From Thuidium tamariscinum (taxonomy: Eukaryota; Streptophyta; Bryopsida; Hypnales; Thuidiaceae): a stretch of DNA of 64,000 nucleotides. Shown in pieces: positions 10,701 to 21,635 of the stretch. The stretch is taken from positions 28,217,052-28,281,051 of the forward strand of contig OX344755.2 in NCBI GenBank assembly GCA_947034885.2. Direction: 5' to 3'. The notes beneath the pieces are model-generated. The model saw only the letters and a list, made by a program, of their open reading frames with translations, was not told the origin of the DNA and searched no databases. Positions within the stretch are counted from its first letter, which is position 1, and every line of letters starts with the position of its first letter. The position numbers were made by a program, and so were the translations under genes.

Positions 10701-12474
10701 ATTACAATGTGATCACGTTGAATTTGTCTTGCAACTGAGAAGTTTACGCGTCTTGATATCAACTAAACAACGAGGAGATTTCCCCGGCCAAGGGACCAAC
10801 TCCGTAGGCTCTTGAATGGTGTGCATTTTTGAATTTTAATCGCATTGAATTTCACAGCATATTTTTTGTAGTAATTCTATAGAACTGGATTAGATATTAC
10901 AATGTGATCACGTTGAATTTGTCTTGCAACTAAGAAGTTTGCGCGTCTAGATATCAACTAAACACCTCGGAGATTTCCTCGGCCACGAGAGTAACTCCGT
11001 AGGCTCTTGAATGGTGTGCATTTTTGAATTTTAATCGCATTGAATTTCACAGCATATTTTTTGTAGTAATTCTATAGAACTGGATTAGATATTACAATGT
11101 GATCACGTTGAATTTGTCTTGCAACTGAGAAGTTTACGCGTCTTGATATCAACTAAACAACGAGGAGATTTCCCCGGCCAAGGGACCAACTCCGTAGGCT
11201 CTTGAATGGTGTGCATTTTTCAATTTTAATGGCATTGAATTTCACAGCATATTTTTTGTAGTAATTCTATAGAACTGGATTAGATATTACAATGTGATCA
11301 CGTTGAATTTGTCTTGCAACTAAGAAGTTTGCGCGTCTCGATATCAACTAAACAACGAGGAGATTTCCCCGGCCAAGAGACCAACTCCGTAGGCTCTTGA
11401 ATGGTGTGCATTTTTGAATTTAATCGCATTGATTTTTACAGCATATTTTTTGTAGTAATTCTATAGAACTGGATTAGATATTACAATGTGATCACGTTGA
11501 ATTTGTCTTGCAACTGAGAAGTTTGCGCGTCTTGATATCAACTAAACAACGAGGAGATTTCCCCGGCCAAGGGACCAACTCCGTAGGCTCTTGAATGGTG
11601 TGCATTTTTGAATTTTAATGGCATTGAATTTCACAGCATATTTTTTGTAGTAATTCTATAGAACTGGATTAGATATTACAATGTGATCACGTTGAATTTG
11701 TCTTGCAACTAAGAAGTTTGCGCGTCTTGATATCAACTAAACACCTCGGAGATTTCCTCGGCCACGAGAGTAACTCCGTAGGCTCTTGAATGGTGTGCAT
11801 TTTTGAATTTTAATCGCATTGAATTTCACAGCATATTTTTTGTAGTAATTCTATAGAACTGGATTAGATATTACAATGTGATCACGTTGAATTTGTCTTG
11901 CAACTGAGAAGTTTGCGCGTCTTGATATCAACTAAACACCTCGGAGATTTCCTCGGCCACGAGAGTAACTCCGTAGGCTCTTGAATGGTGTGCATTTTTG
12001 AATTTTAATCGCATTGAATTTCACAGCATATTTTTTGTAGTAATTCTATAGAACTGGATTAGATATTACAATGTGATCACGTTGAATTTGTCTTGCAACT
12101 GAGAAGTTTACGCGTCTTGATATCAACTAAACAACGAGGAGATTTCCCCGGCCAAGGGACCAACTCCGTAGGCTCTTGAATGGTGTGCATTTTTGAATTT
12201 TAATCGCATTGAATTTCACAGCATATTTTTTGTAGTAATTCTATAGAACTGGATTAGATATTACAATGTGATCACGTTGAATTTGTCTTGCAACTGAGAA
12301 GTTTGCGCGTCTTGATATCAACTAAACACCTCGGAGATTTCCTCGGCCACGAGAGTAACTCCGTAGGCTCTTGAATGGTGTGCATTTTTGAATTTAATCG
12401 CATTGAATTTCACAGCATATTTTTTGTAGTAATTCTATAGAACTGGATGAGATATTACAATGTGATCGTTTTGA
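7797..12474 (+). repeat. Heterogeneous subarray of 24 monomers
   Basis: Order: P2, two A-left/B-right recombinants (7992, 8382) around an R, a run of G-like A monomers with R between them (8577-10526), then P, R, Q, a 194-bp cattgattttta monomer (11307), and finally R, S, P and a 194-bp S monomer (12281). A three-monomer motif (P2 with aatggc, A with ggg and aatggc, then R) occurs at 8577, 9162 and 10137. Private changes include gcgcttcttg at 7992, aacagcgagg at 8577 and gtctagatatc at 10917. Confidence 0.8.
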
Positions 12475-12669
12475 ATTTGTCTTGCAACTGAGAAGTTTGC
12501 GCGTCTTGATATCAACTAAACACCTCGGAGATTTCCTCGGCCACGAGAGTAACTCCGTAGGCTCTTGAATGGTGTGCATTTTTGAATTTTAATGGCATTG
12601 AATTTCACAGCATATTTTTTGTAGTAATTCTATAGAACAGGATTAGATATTACAATGTGATCACGTTGA

Positions 12670-13449
12670 ATTTGTCTTGCAACTGAGAAGTTTGCGCGTC
12701 TTGATATCAACTAAACACCTCGGAGATTTCCTCGGCCACGAGAGTAACTCCGTAGGCTCTTGAATGGTGTGCATTTTTGAATTTTAATGGCATTGAATTT
12801 CACAGCATATTTTTTGTAGTAATTCTATAGAACAGGATTAGATATTACAATGTGATCACGTTGAATTTGTCTTGCAACTGAGAAGTTTGCGCGTCTTGAT
12901 ATCAACTAAACACCTCGGAGATTTCCTCGGCCACGAGAGTAACTCCGTAGGCTCTTGAATGGTGTGCATTTTTCAATTTTAATGGCATTGAATTTCACAG
13001 CATATTTTTTGTAGTAATTCTATAGAACTGGATTAGATATTACAATGTGATCACGTTGAATTTGTCTTGCAACTGAGAAGTTTACGCGTCTTGATATCAA
13101 CTAAACAACGAGGAGATTTCCCCGGCCAAGAGACCAACTCCGTAGGCTCTTGAATGGTGTGCATTTTTGAATTTTAATCGCATTGAATTTCACAGCATAT
13201 TTTTTGTAGTAATTCTATAGAACTGGATTAGATATTACAATGTGATCACGTTGAATTTGTCTTGCAACTGAGAAGTTTGCGCGTCTTGATATCAACTAAA
13301 CACCTCGGAGATTTCCTCGGCCACGAGAGTAACTCCGTAGGCTCTTGAATGGTGTGCATTTTTGAATTTTAATGGCATTGAATTTCACAGCATATTTTTT
13401 GTAGTAATTCTATAGAACTGGATTAGATATTACAATGTGATCGTTTTGA
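12670..13449 (+). repeat. Four-monomer duplicated block, copy 1
   Basis: T (gaacagg), B with tttttcaat and aatggc, P2, T'. The same four types occur at 15593-16372, an offset of 2923 bp (15 monomers less two bases). A class B monomer with tttttcaat is rare in the window, and these are the two clear copies, which supports common descent. Confidence 0.75.
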
Positions 13450-14034
13450 ATTTGTCTTGCAACTGAGAAGTTTGCGCGTCTTGATATCAACTAAACAACG
13501 AGGAGATTTCCCCGGCCAAGGGACCAACTCCGTAGGCTCTTGAATGGTGTGCATTTTTCAATTTTAATGGCATTGAATTTCACAGCATATTTTTTGTAGT
13601 AATTCTATAGAACTGGATTAGATATTACAATGTGATCACGTTGAATTTGTCTTGCAACTAAGAAGTTTGCGCGTCTTGATATCAACTAAACACCTCGGAG
13701 ATTTCCTCGGCCACGAGAGTAACTCCGTAGGCTCTTGAATGGTGTGCATTTTTGAATTTTAATCGCATTGAATTTCACAGCATATTTTTTGTAGTAATTC
13801 TATAGAACTGGATTAGATATTACAATGTGATCACGTTGAATTTGTCTTGCAACTGAGAAGTTTGCGCGTCTTGATATCAACTAAACACCTCGGAGATTTC
13901 CTCGGCCACGAGAGTAACTCCGTAGGCTCTTGAATGGTGTGCATTTTTGAATTTTAATGGCATTGAATTTCACAGCATATTTTTTGTAGTAATTCTATAG
14001 AACTGGATTAGATATTACAATGTGATCGTTTTGA

Positions 14035-15397
14035 ATTTGTCTTGCAACTGAGAAGTTTGCGCGTCTTGATATCAACTAAACAACGAGGAGATTTCCCCGG
14101 CCAAGGGACCAACTCCGTAGGCTCTTGAATGGTGTGCATTTTTGAATTTTAATGGCATTGAATTTCACAGCATATTTTTTGTAGTAATTCTATAGAACTG
14201 GATTAGATATTACAATGTGATCACGTTGAATTTGTCTTGCAACTAAGAAGTTTGCGCGTCTCGATATCAACTAAACAACGAGGAGATTTCCCCGGCCAAG
14301 AGACCAACTCCGTAGGCTCTTGAATGGTGTGCATTTTTGAATTTAATCGCATTGATTTTTACAGCATATTTTTTGTAGTAATTCTATAGAACTGGATTAG
14401 ATATTACAATGTGATCACGTTGAATTTGTCTTGCAACTGAGAAGTTTGCGCGTCTTGATATCAACTAAACACCTCGGAGATTTCCTCGGCCACGAGAGTA
14501 ACTCCGTAGGCTCTTGAATGGTGTGCATTTTTGAATTTAATCGCATTGAATTTCACAGCATATTTTTTGTAGTAATTCTATAGAACTGGATGAGATATTA
14601 CAATGTGATCGTTTTGAATTTGTCTTGCAACTGAGAAGTTTGCGCGTCTTGATATCAACTAAACACCTCGGAGATTTCCTCGGCCACGAGAGTAACTCCG
14701 TAGGCTCTTGAATGGTGTGCATTTTTGAATTTTAATGGCATTGAATTTCACAGCATATTTTTTGTAGTAATTCTATAGAACAGGATTAGATATTACAATG
14801 TGATCACGTTGAATTTGTCTTGCAACTGAGAAGTTTGCGCGTCTTGATATCAACTAAACACCTCGGAGATTTCCTCGGCCACGAGAGTAACTCCGTAGGC
14901 TCTTGAATGGTGTGCATTTTTGAATTTTAATGGCATTGAATTTCACAGCATATTTTTTGTAGTAATTCTATAGAACTGGATTAGATATTACAATGTGATC
15001 ACGTTGAATTTGTCTTGCAACTGAGAAGTTTACGCGTCTTGATATCAACTAAACAACGAGGAGATTTCCCCGGCCAAGAGACCAACTCCGTAGGCTCTTG
15101 AATGGTGTGCATTTTTGAATTTTAATCGCATTGAATTTCACAGCATATTTTTTGTAGTAATTCTATAGAACTGGATTAGATATTACAATGTGATCACGTT
15201 GAATTTGTCTTGCAACTGAGAAGTTTGCGCGTCTTGATATCAACTAAACACCTCGGAGATTTCCTCGGCCACGAGAGTAACTCCGTAGGCTCTTGAATGG
15301 TGTGCATTTTTGAATTTTAATGGCATTGAATTTCACAGCATATTTTTTGTAGTAATTCTATAGAACAGGATTAGATATTACAATGTGATCACGTTGA
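14035..15397 (+). repeat. Seven-monomer duplicated block (1363 bp), copy 1
   Basis: Order: A with gtttgcgcg and aatggc; 194-bp cattgattttta monomer; 194-bp S with gaactggatgag and gatcgtttt; T; T; P2; T (gaacagg). It is repeated with the same deletions and rare bases at 16373-17735, offset 2338 bp. I saw no difference between the copies by eye. Confidence 0.85.
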
Positions 15398-15592
15398 ATT
15401 TGTCTTGCAACTGAGAAGTTTACGCGTCTTGATATCAACTAAACAACGAGGAGATTTCCCCGGCCAAGGGACCAACTCCGTAGGCTCTTGAATGGTGTGC
15501 ATTTTTGAATTTTAATCGCATTGAATTTCACAGCATATTTTTTGTAGTAATTCTATAGAACTGGATGAGATATTACAATGTGATCGTTTTGA

Positions 15593-16372
15593 ATTTGTCT
15601 TGCAACTGAGAAGTTTGCGCGTCTTGATATCAACTAAACACCTCGGAGATTTCCTCGGCCACGAGAGTAACTCCGTAGGCTCTTGAATGGTGTGCATTTT
15701 TGAATTTTAATGGCATTGAATTTCACAGCATATTTTTTGTAGTAATTCTATAGAACAGGATTAGATATTACAATGTGATCACGTTGAATTTGTCTTGCAA
15801 CTGAGAAGTTTGCGCGTCTTGATATCAACTAAACACCTCGGAGATTTCCTCGGCCACGAGAGTAACTCCGTAGGCTCTTGAATGGTGTGCATTTTTCAAT
15901 TTTAATGGCATTGAATTTCACAGCATATTTTTTGTAGTAATTCTATAGAACTGGATTAGATATTACAATGTGATCACGTTGAATTTGTCTTGCAACTGAG
16001 AAGTTTACGCGTCTTGATATCAACTAAACAACGAGGAGATTTCCCCGGCCAAGAGACCAACTCCGTAGGCTCTTGAATGGTGTGCATTTTTGAATTTTAA
16101 TCGCATTGAATTTCACAGCATATTTTTTGTAGTAATTCTATAGAACTGGATTAGATATTACAATGTGATCACGTTGAATTTGTCTTGCAACTGAGAAGTT
16201 TGCGCGTCTTGATATCAACTAAACACCTCGGAGATTTCCTCGGCCACGAGAGTAACTCCGTAGGCTCTTGAATGGTGTGCATTTTTGAATTTTAATGGCA
16301 TTGAATTTCACAGCATATTTTTTGTAGTAATTCTATAGAACTGGATTAGATATTACAATGTGATCGTTTTGA
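15593..16372 (+). repeat. Four-monomer duplicated block, copy 2
   Basis: Counterpart of 12670-13449. It ends directly at the start of the larger duplicated block 16373-17735, so the two duplications abut. Confidence 0.75.
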
Positions 16373-17735
16373 ATTTGTCTTGCAACTGAGAAGTTTGCGC
16401 GTCTTGATATCAACTAAACAACGAGGAGATTTCCCCGGCCAAGGGACCAACTCCGTAGGCTCTTGAATGGTGTGCATTTTTGAATTTTAATGGCATTGAA
16501 TTTCACAGCATATTTTTTGTAGTAATTCTATAGAACTGGATTAGATATTACAATGTGATCACGTTGAATTTGTCTTGCAACTAAGAAGTTTGCGCGTCTC
16601 GATATCAACTAAACAACGAGGAGATTTCCCCGGCCAAGAGACCAACTCCGTAGGCTCTTGAATGGTGTGCATTTTTGAATTTAATCGCATTGATTTTTAC
16701 AGCATATTTTTTGTAGTAATTCTATAGAACTGGATTAGATATTACAATGTGATCACGTTGAATTTGTCTTGCAACTGAGAAGTTTGCGCGTCTTGATATC
16801 AACTAAACACCTCGGAGATTTCCTCGGCCACGAGAGTAACTCCGTAGGCTCTTGAATGGTGTGCATTTTTGAATTTAATCGCATTGAATTTCACAGCATA
16901 TTTTTTGTAGTAATTCTATAGAACTGGATGAGATATTACAATGTGATCGTTTTGAATTTGTCTTGCAACTGAGAAGTTTGCGCGTCTTGATATCAACTAA
17001 ACACCTCGGAGATTTCCTCGGCCACGAGAGTAACTCCGTAGGCTCTTGAATGGTGTGCATTTTTGAATTTTAATGGCATTGAATTTCACAGCATATTTTT
17101 TGTAGTAATTCTATAGAACAGGATTAGATATTACAATGTGATCACGTTGAATTTGTCTTGCAACTGAGAAGTTTGCGCGTCTTGATATCAACTAAACACC
17201 TCGGAGATTTCCTCGGCCACGAGAGTAACTCCGTAGGCTCTTGAATGGTGTGCATTTTTGAATTTTAATGGCATTGAATTTCACAGCATATTTTTTGTAG
17301 TAATTCTATAGAACTGGATTAGATATTACAATGTGATCACGTTGAATTTGTCTTGCAACTGAGAAGTTTACGCGTCTTGATATCAACTAAACAACGAGGA
17401 GATTTCCCCGGCCAAGAGACCAACTCCGTAGGCTCTTGAATGGTGTGCATTTTTGAATTTTAATCGCATTGAATTTCACAGCATATTTTTTGTAGTAATT
17501 CTATAGAACTGGATTAGATATTACAATGTGATCACGTTGAATTTGTCTTGCAACTGAGAAGTTTGCGCGTCTTGATATCAACTAAACACCTCGGAGATTT
17601 CCTCGGCCACGAGAGTAACTCCGTAGGCTCTTGAATGGTGTGCATTTTTGAATTTTAATGGCATTGAATTTCACAGCATATTTTTTGTAGTAATTCTATA
17701 GAACAGGATTAGATATTACAATGTGATCACGTTGA
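16373..17735 (+). repeat. Seven-monomer duplicated block (1363 bp), copy 2
   Basis: Counterpart of 14035-15397. Its last three monomers (17151-17735: T, P2, T) are also the first three monomers of the 23-monomer tandem duplication. The same DNA has therefore been duplicated at least twice by separate events. Confidence 0.85.
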
Positions 17736-19295
17736 ATTTGTCTTGCAACTGAGAAGTTTACGCGTCTTGATATCAACTAAACAACGAGGAGATTTCCCCG
17801 GCCAAGGGACCAACTCCGTAGGCTCTTGAATGGTGTGCATTTTTGAATTTTAATCGCATTGAATTTCACAGCATATTTTTTGTAGTAATTCTATAGAACT
17901 GGATTAGATATTACAATGTGATCACGTTGAATTTGTCTTGCAACTGAGAAGTTTGCGCGTCTTGATATCAACTAAACACCTCGGAGATTTCCTCGGCCAC
18001 GAGAGTAACTCCGTAGGCTCTTGAATGGTGTGCATTTTTGAATTTTAATCGCATTGAATTTCACAGCATATTTTTTGTAGTAATTCTATAGAACTGGATT
18101 AGATATTACAATGTGATCACGTTGAATTTGTCTTGCAACTGAGAAGTTTACGCGTCTTGATATCAACTAAACAACGAGGAGATTTCCCCGGCCAAGGGAC
18201 CAACTCCGTAGGCTCTTGAATGGTGTGCATTTTTCAATTTTAATGGCATTGAATTTCACAGCATATTTTTTGTAGTAATTCTATAGAACTGGATTAGATA
18301 TTACAATGTGATCACGTTGAATTTGTCTTGCAACTAAGAAGTTTGCGCGTCTTGATATCAACTAAACACCTCGGAGATTTCCTCGGCCACGAGAGTAACT
18401 CCGTAGGCTCTTGAATGGTGTGCATTTTTGAATTTTAATCGCATTGAATTTCACAGCATATTTTTTGTAGTAATTCTATAGAACTGGATTAGATATTACA
18501 ATGTGATCACGTTGAATTTGTCTTGCAACTAAGAAGTTTGCGCGTCTTGATATCAACTAAACACCTCGGAGATTTCCTCGGCCACGAGAGTAACTCCGTA
18601 GGCTCTTGAATGGTGTGCATTTTTGAATTTTAATCGCATTGAATTTCACAGCATATTTTTTGTAGTAATTCTATAGAACTGGATTAGATATTACAATGTG
18701 ATCACGTTGAATTTGTCTTGCAACTGAGAAGTTTACGCGTCTTGATATCAACTAAACAACGAGGAGATTTCCCCGGCCAAGGGACCAACTCCGTAGGCTC
18801 TTGAATGGTGTGCATTTTTGAATTTTAATCGCATTGAATTTCACAGCATATTTTTTGTAGTAATTCTATAGAACTGGATTAGATATTACAATGTGATCAC
18901 GTTGAATTTGTCTTGCAACTGAGAAGTTTGCGCGTCTTGATATCAACTAAACACCTCGGAGATTTCCTCGGCCACGAGAGTAACTCCGTAGGCTCTTGAA
19001 TGGTGTGCATTTTTGAATTTTAATCGCATTGAATTTCACAGCATATTTTTTGTAGTAATTCTATAGAACTGGATTAGATATTACAATGTGATCACGTTGA
19101 ATTTGTCTTGCAACTGAGAAGTTTACGCGTCTTGATATCAACTAAACAACGAGGAGATTTCCCCGGCCAAGGGACCAACTCCGTAGGCTCTTGAATGGTG
19201 TGCATTTTTCAATTTTAATGGCATTGAATTTCACAGCATATTTTTTGTAGTAATTCTATAGAACTGGATTAGATATTACAATGTGATCGTTTTGA

Positions 19296-21635
19296 ATTTG
19301 TCTTGCAACTGAGAAGTTTGCGCGTCTTGATATCAACTAAACACCTCGGAGATTTCCTCGGCCACGAGAGTAACTCCGTAGGCTCTTGAATGGTGTGCAT
19401 TTTTGAATTTTAATGGCATTGAATTTCACAGCATATTTTTTGTAGTAATTCTATAGAACAGGATTAGATATTACAATGTGATCACGTTGAATTTGTCTTG
19501 CAACTGAGAAGTTTACGCGTCTTGATATCAACTAAACAACGAGGAGATTTCCCCGGCCAAGGGACCAACTCCGTAGGCTCTTGAATGGTGTGCATTTTTC
19601 AATTTTAATGGCATTGAATTTCACAGCATATTTTTTGTAGTAATTCTATAGAACTGGATTAGATATTACAATGTGATCACGTTGAATTTGTCTTGCAACT
19701 AAGAAGTTTGCGCGTCTTGATATCAACTAAACACCTCGGAGATTTCCTCGGCCACGAGAGTAACTCCGTAGGCTCTTGAATGGTGTGCATTTTTGAATTT
19801 TAATCGCATTGAATTTCACAGCATATTTTTTGTAGTAATTCTATAGAACTGGATTAGATATTACAATGTGATCACGTTGAATTTGTCTTGCAACTGAGAA
19901 GTTTGCGCGTCTTGATATCAACTAAACACCTCGGAGATTTCCTCGGCCACGAGAGTAACTCCGTAGGCTCTTGAATGGTGTGCATTTTTGAATTTTAATC
20001 GCATTGAATTTCACAGCATATTTTTTGTAGTAATTCTATAGAACTGGATTAGATATTACAATGTGATCACGTTGAATTTGTCTTGCAACTGAGAAGTTTG
20101 CGCGTCTTGATATCAACTAAACACCTCGGAGATTTCCTCGGCCACGAGAGTAACTCCGTAGGCTCTTGAATGGTGTGCATTTTTGAATTTTAATCGCATT
20201 GAATTTCACAGCATATTTTTTGTAGTAATTCTATAGAACTGGATTAGATATTACAATGTGATCACGTTGAATTTGTCTTGCAACTGAGAAGTTTACGCGT
20301 CTTGATATCAACTAAACAACGAGGAGATTTCCCCGGCCAAGGGACCAACTCCGTAGGCTCTTGAATGGTGTGCATTTTTGAATTTTAATCGCATTGAATT
20401 TCACAGCATATTTTTTGTAGTAATTCTATAGAACTGGATTAGATATTACAATGTGATCGTTTTGAATTTGTCTTGCAACTGAGAAGTTTGCGCGTCTTGA
20501 TATCAACTAAACACCTCGGAGATTTCCTCGGCCACGAGAGTAACTCCGTAGGCTCTTGAATGGTGTGCATTTTTGAATTTTAATCGCATTGAATTTCACA
20601 GCATATTTTTTGTAGTAATTCTATAGAACTGGATTAGATATTACAATGTGATCACGTTGAATTTGTCTTGCAACTAAGAAGTTTGCGCGTCTTGATATCA
20701 ACTAAACACCTCGGAGATTTCCTCGGCCACGAGAGTAACTCCGTAGGCTCTTGAATGGTGTGCATTTTTGAATTTTAATCGCATTGAATTTCACAGCATA
20801 TTTTTTGTAGTAATTCTATAGAACTGGATTAGATATTACAATGTGATCACGTTGAATTTGTCTTGCAACTAAGAAGTTTGCGCGTCTTGATATCAACTAA
20901 ACACCTCGGAGATTTCCTCGGCCACGAGAGTCACTCCGTAGGCTCTTGAATGGTGTGCATTTTTGAATTTTAATCGCATTGAATTTCACAGCATATTTTT
21001 TGTAGTAATTCTATAGAACTGGATTAGATATTACAATGTGATCACGTTGAATTTGTCTTGCAACTGAGAAGTTTACGCGTCTTGATATCAACTAAACAAC
21101 GAGGAGATTTCCCCGGCCAAGGGACCAACTCCGTAGGCTCTTGAATGGTGTGCATTTTTGAATTTTAATCGCATTGAATTTCACAGCATATTTTTTGTAG
21201 TAATTCTATAGAACTGGATTAGATATTACAATGTGATCACGTTGAATTTGTCTTGCAACTGAGAAGTTTGCGCGTCTTGATATCAACTAAACACCTCGGA
21301 GATTTCCTCGGCCACGAGAGTAACTCCGTAGGCTCTTGAATGGTGTGCATTTTTGAATTTTAATCGCATTGAATTTCACAGCATATTTTTTGTAGTAATT
21401 CTATAGAACTGGATTAGATATTACAATGTGATCACGTTGAATTTGTCTTGCAACTGAGAAGTTTACGCGTCTTGATATCAACTAAACAACGAGGAGATTT
21501 CCCCGGCCAAGGGACCAACTCCGTAGGCTCTTGAATGGTGTGCATTTTTCAATTTTAATGGCATTGAATTTCACAGCATATTTTTTGTAGTAATTCTATA
21601 GAACAGGATTAGATATTACAATGTGATCACGTTGA
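19296..21635 (+). repeat. 12-monomer higher-order unit T Q R S S P' S R R P S Q (copy 1)
   Basis: 2340 bp. It begins after a gatcgtttt end and carries T with gaacagg as first monomer. It is found again complete at 23781-26120, and its first seven positions recur at 35287. Within the 4.5-kb duplication this unit is the right half. Confidence 0.85.
21441..21635 (+). repeat. Chimeric junction monomer between the two 4.5-kb copies
   Basis: Its left part has gtttacgcg, the class A block and tttttcaat, like the Q' at 25926. Its right end has gaacagg and gatcacgttga, like the T at 16956 that precedes the left copy. The switch lies between c21550 and a21605, inside a stretch identical in both parents. 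This is what an unequal crossover between a Q' and a T monomer would leave. Confidence 0.85.

Larger units (their letters stand above)
12475..17150 (+). repeat. Subarray rich in T monomers with overlapping duplications
   Basis: Twenty-four monomers. T monomers ending gaacagg or gatcgtttt are frequent, and P2 monomers separate them. Four monomers overlapping or adjoining this stretch (12281, 14424, 15398, 16762) carry gaactggatgag in place of gaactggattag, each also with the gatcgtttt end. Two overlapping duplications are listed separately. Two further 194-bp cattgattttta monomers (14230, 16568) are the same lineage as those at 4681-6433. Confidence 0.8.
17151..21635 (+). repeat. 23-monomer tandem duplication, left copy (4485 bp)
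   Basis: Order: T P2 T P S Q R R P S Q' T Q R S S P' S R R P S, then a chimeric Q monomer. The same order follows immediately at 21636-26120 with exactly the same length. The only internal difference I found by eye is c at 20932 (gagtcactcc) against a at 25417. The last monomer (21441) is a junction hybrid, described separately. Such identity over 4.5 kb points to a very recent unequal exchange or segmental duplication, or to an assembly duplication. Confidence 0.9.

Noticed and set aside
12394..12579. 61-codon minus-strand reading frame beginning MHTIQEP, also at 14537, 15512, 16875 and 43786
   Set aside because: It exists only where gaactggatgag and gatcgtttt remove stop codons in the satellite. 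It spans parts of two monomers, has no domain and is repeated with the array. It is a chance open frame, not a gene.
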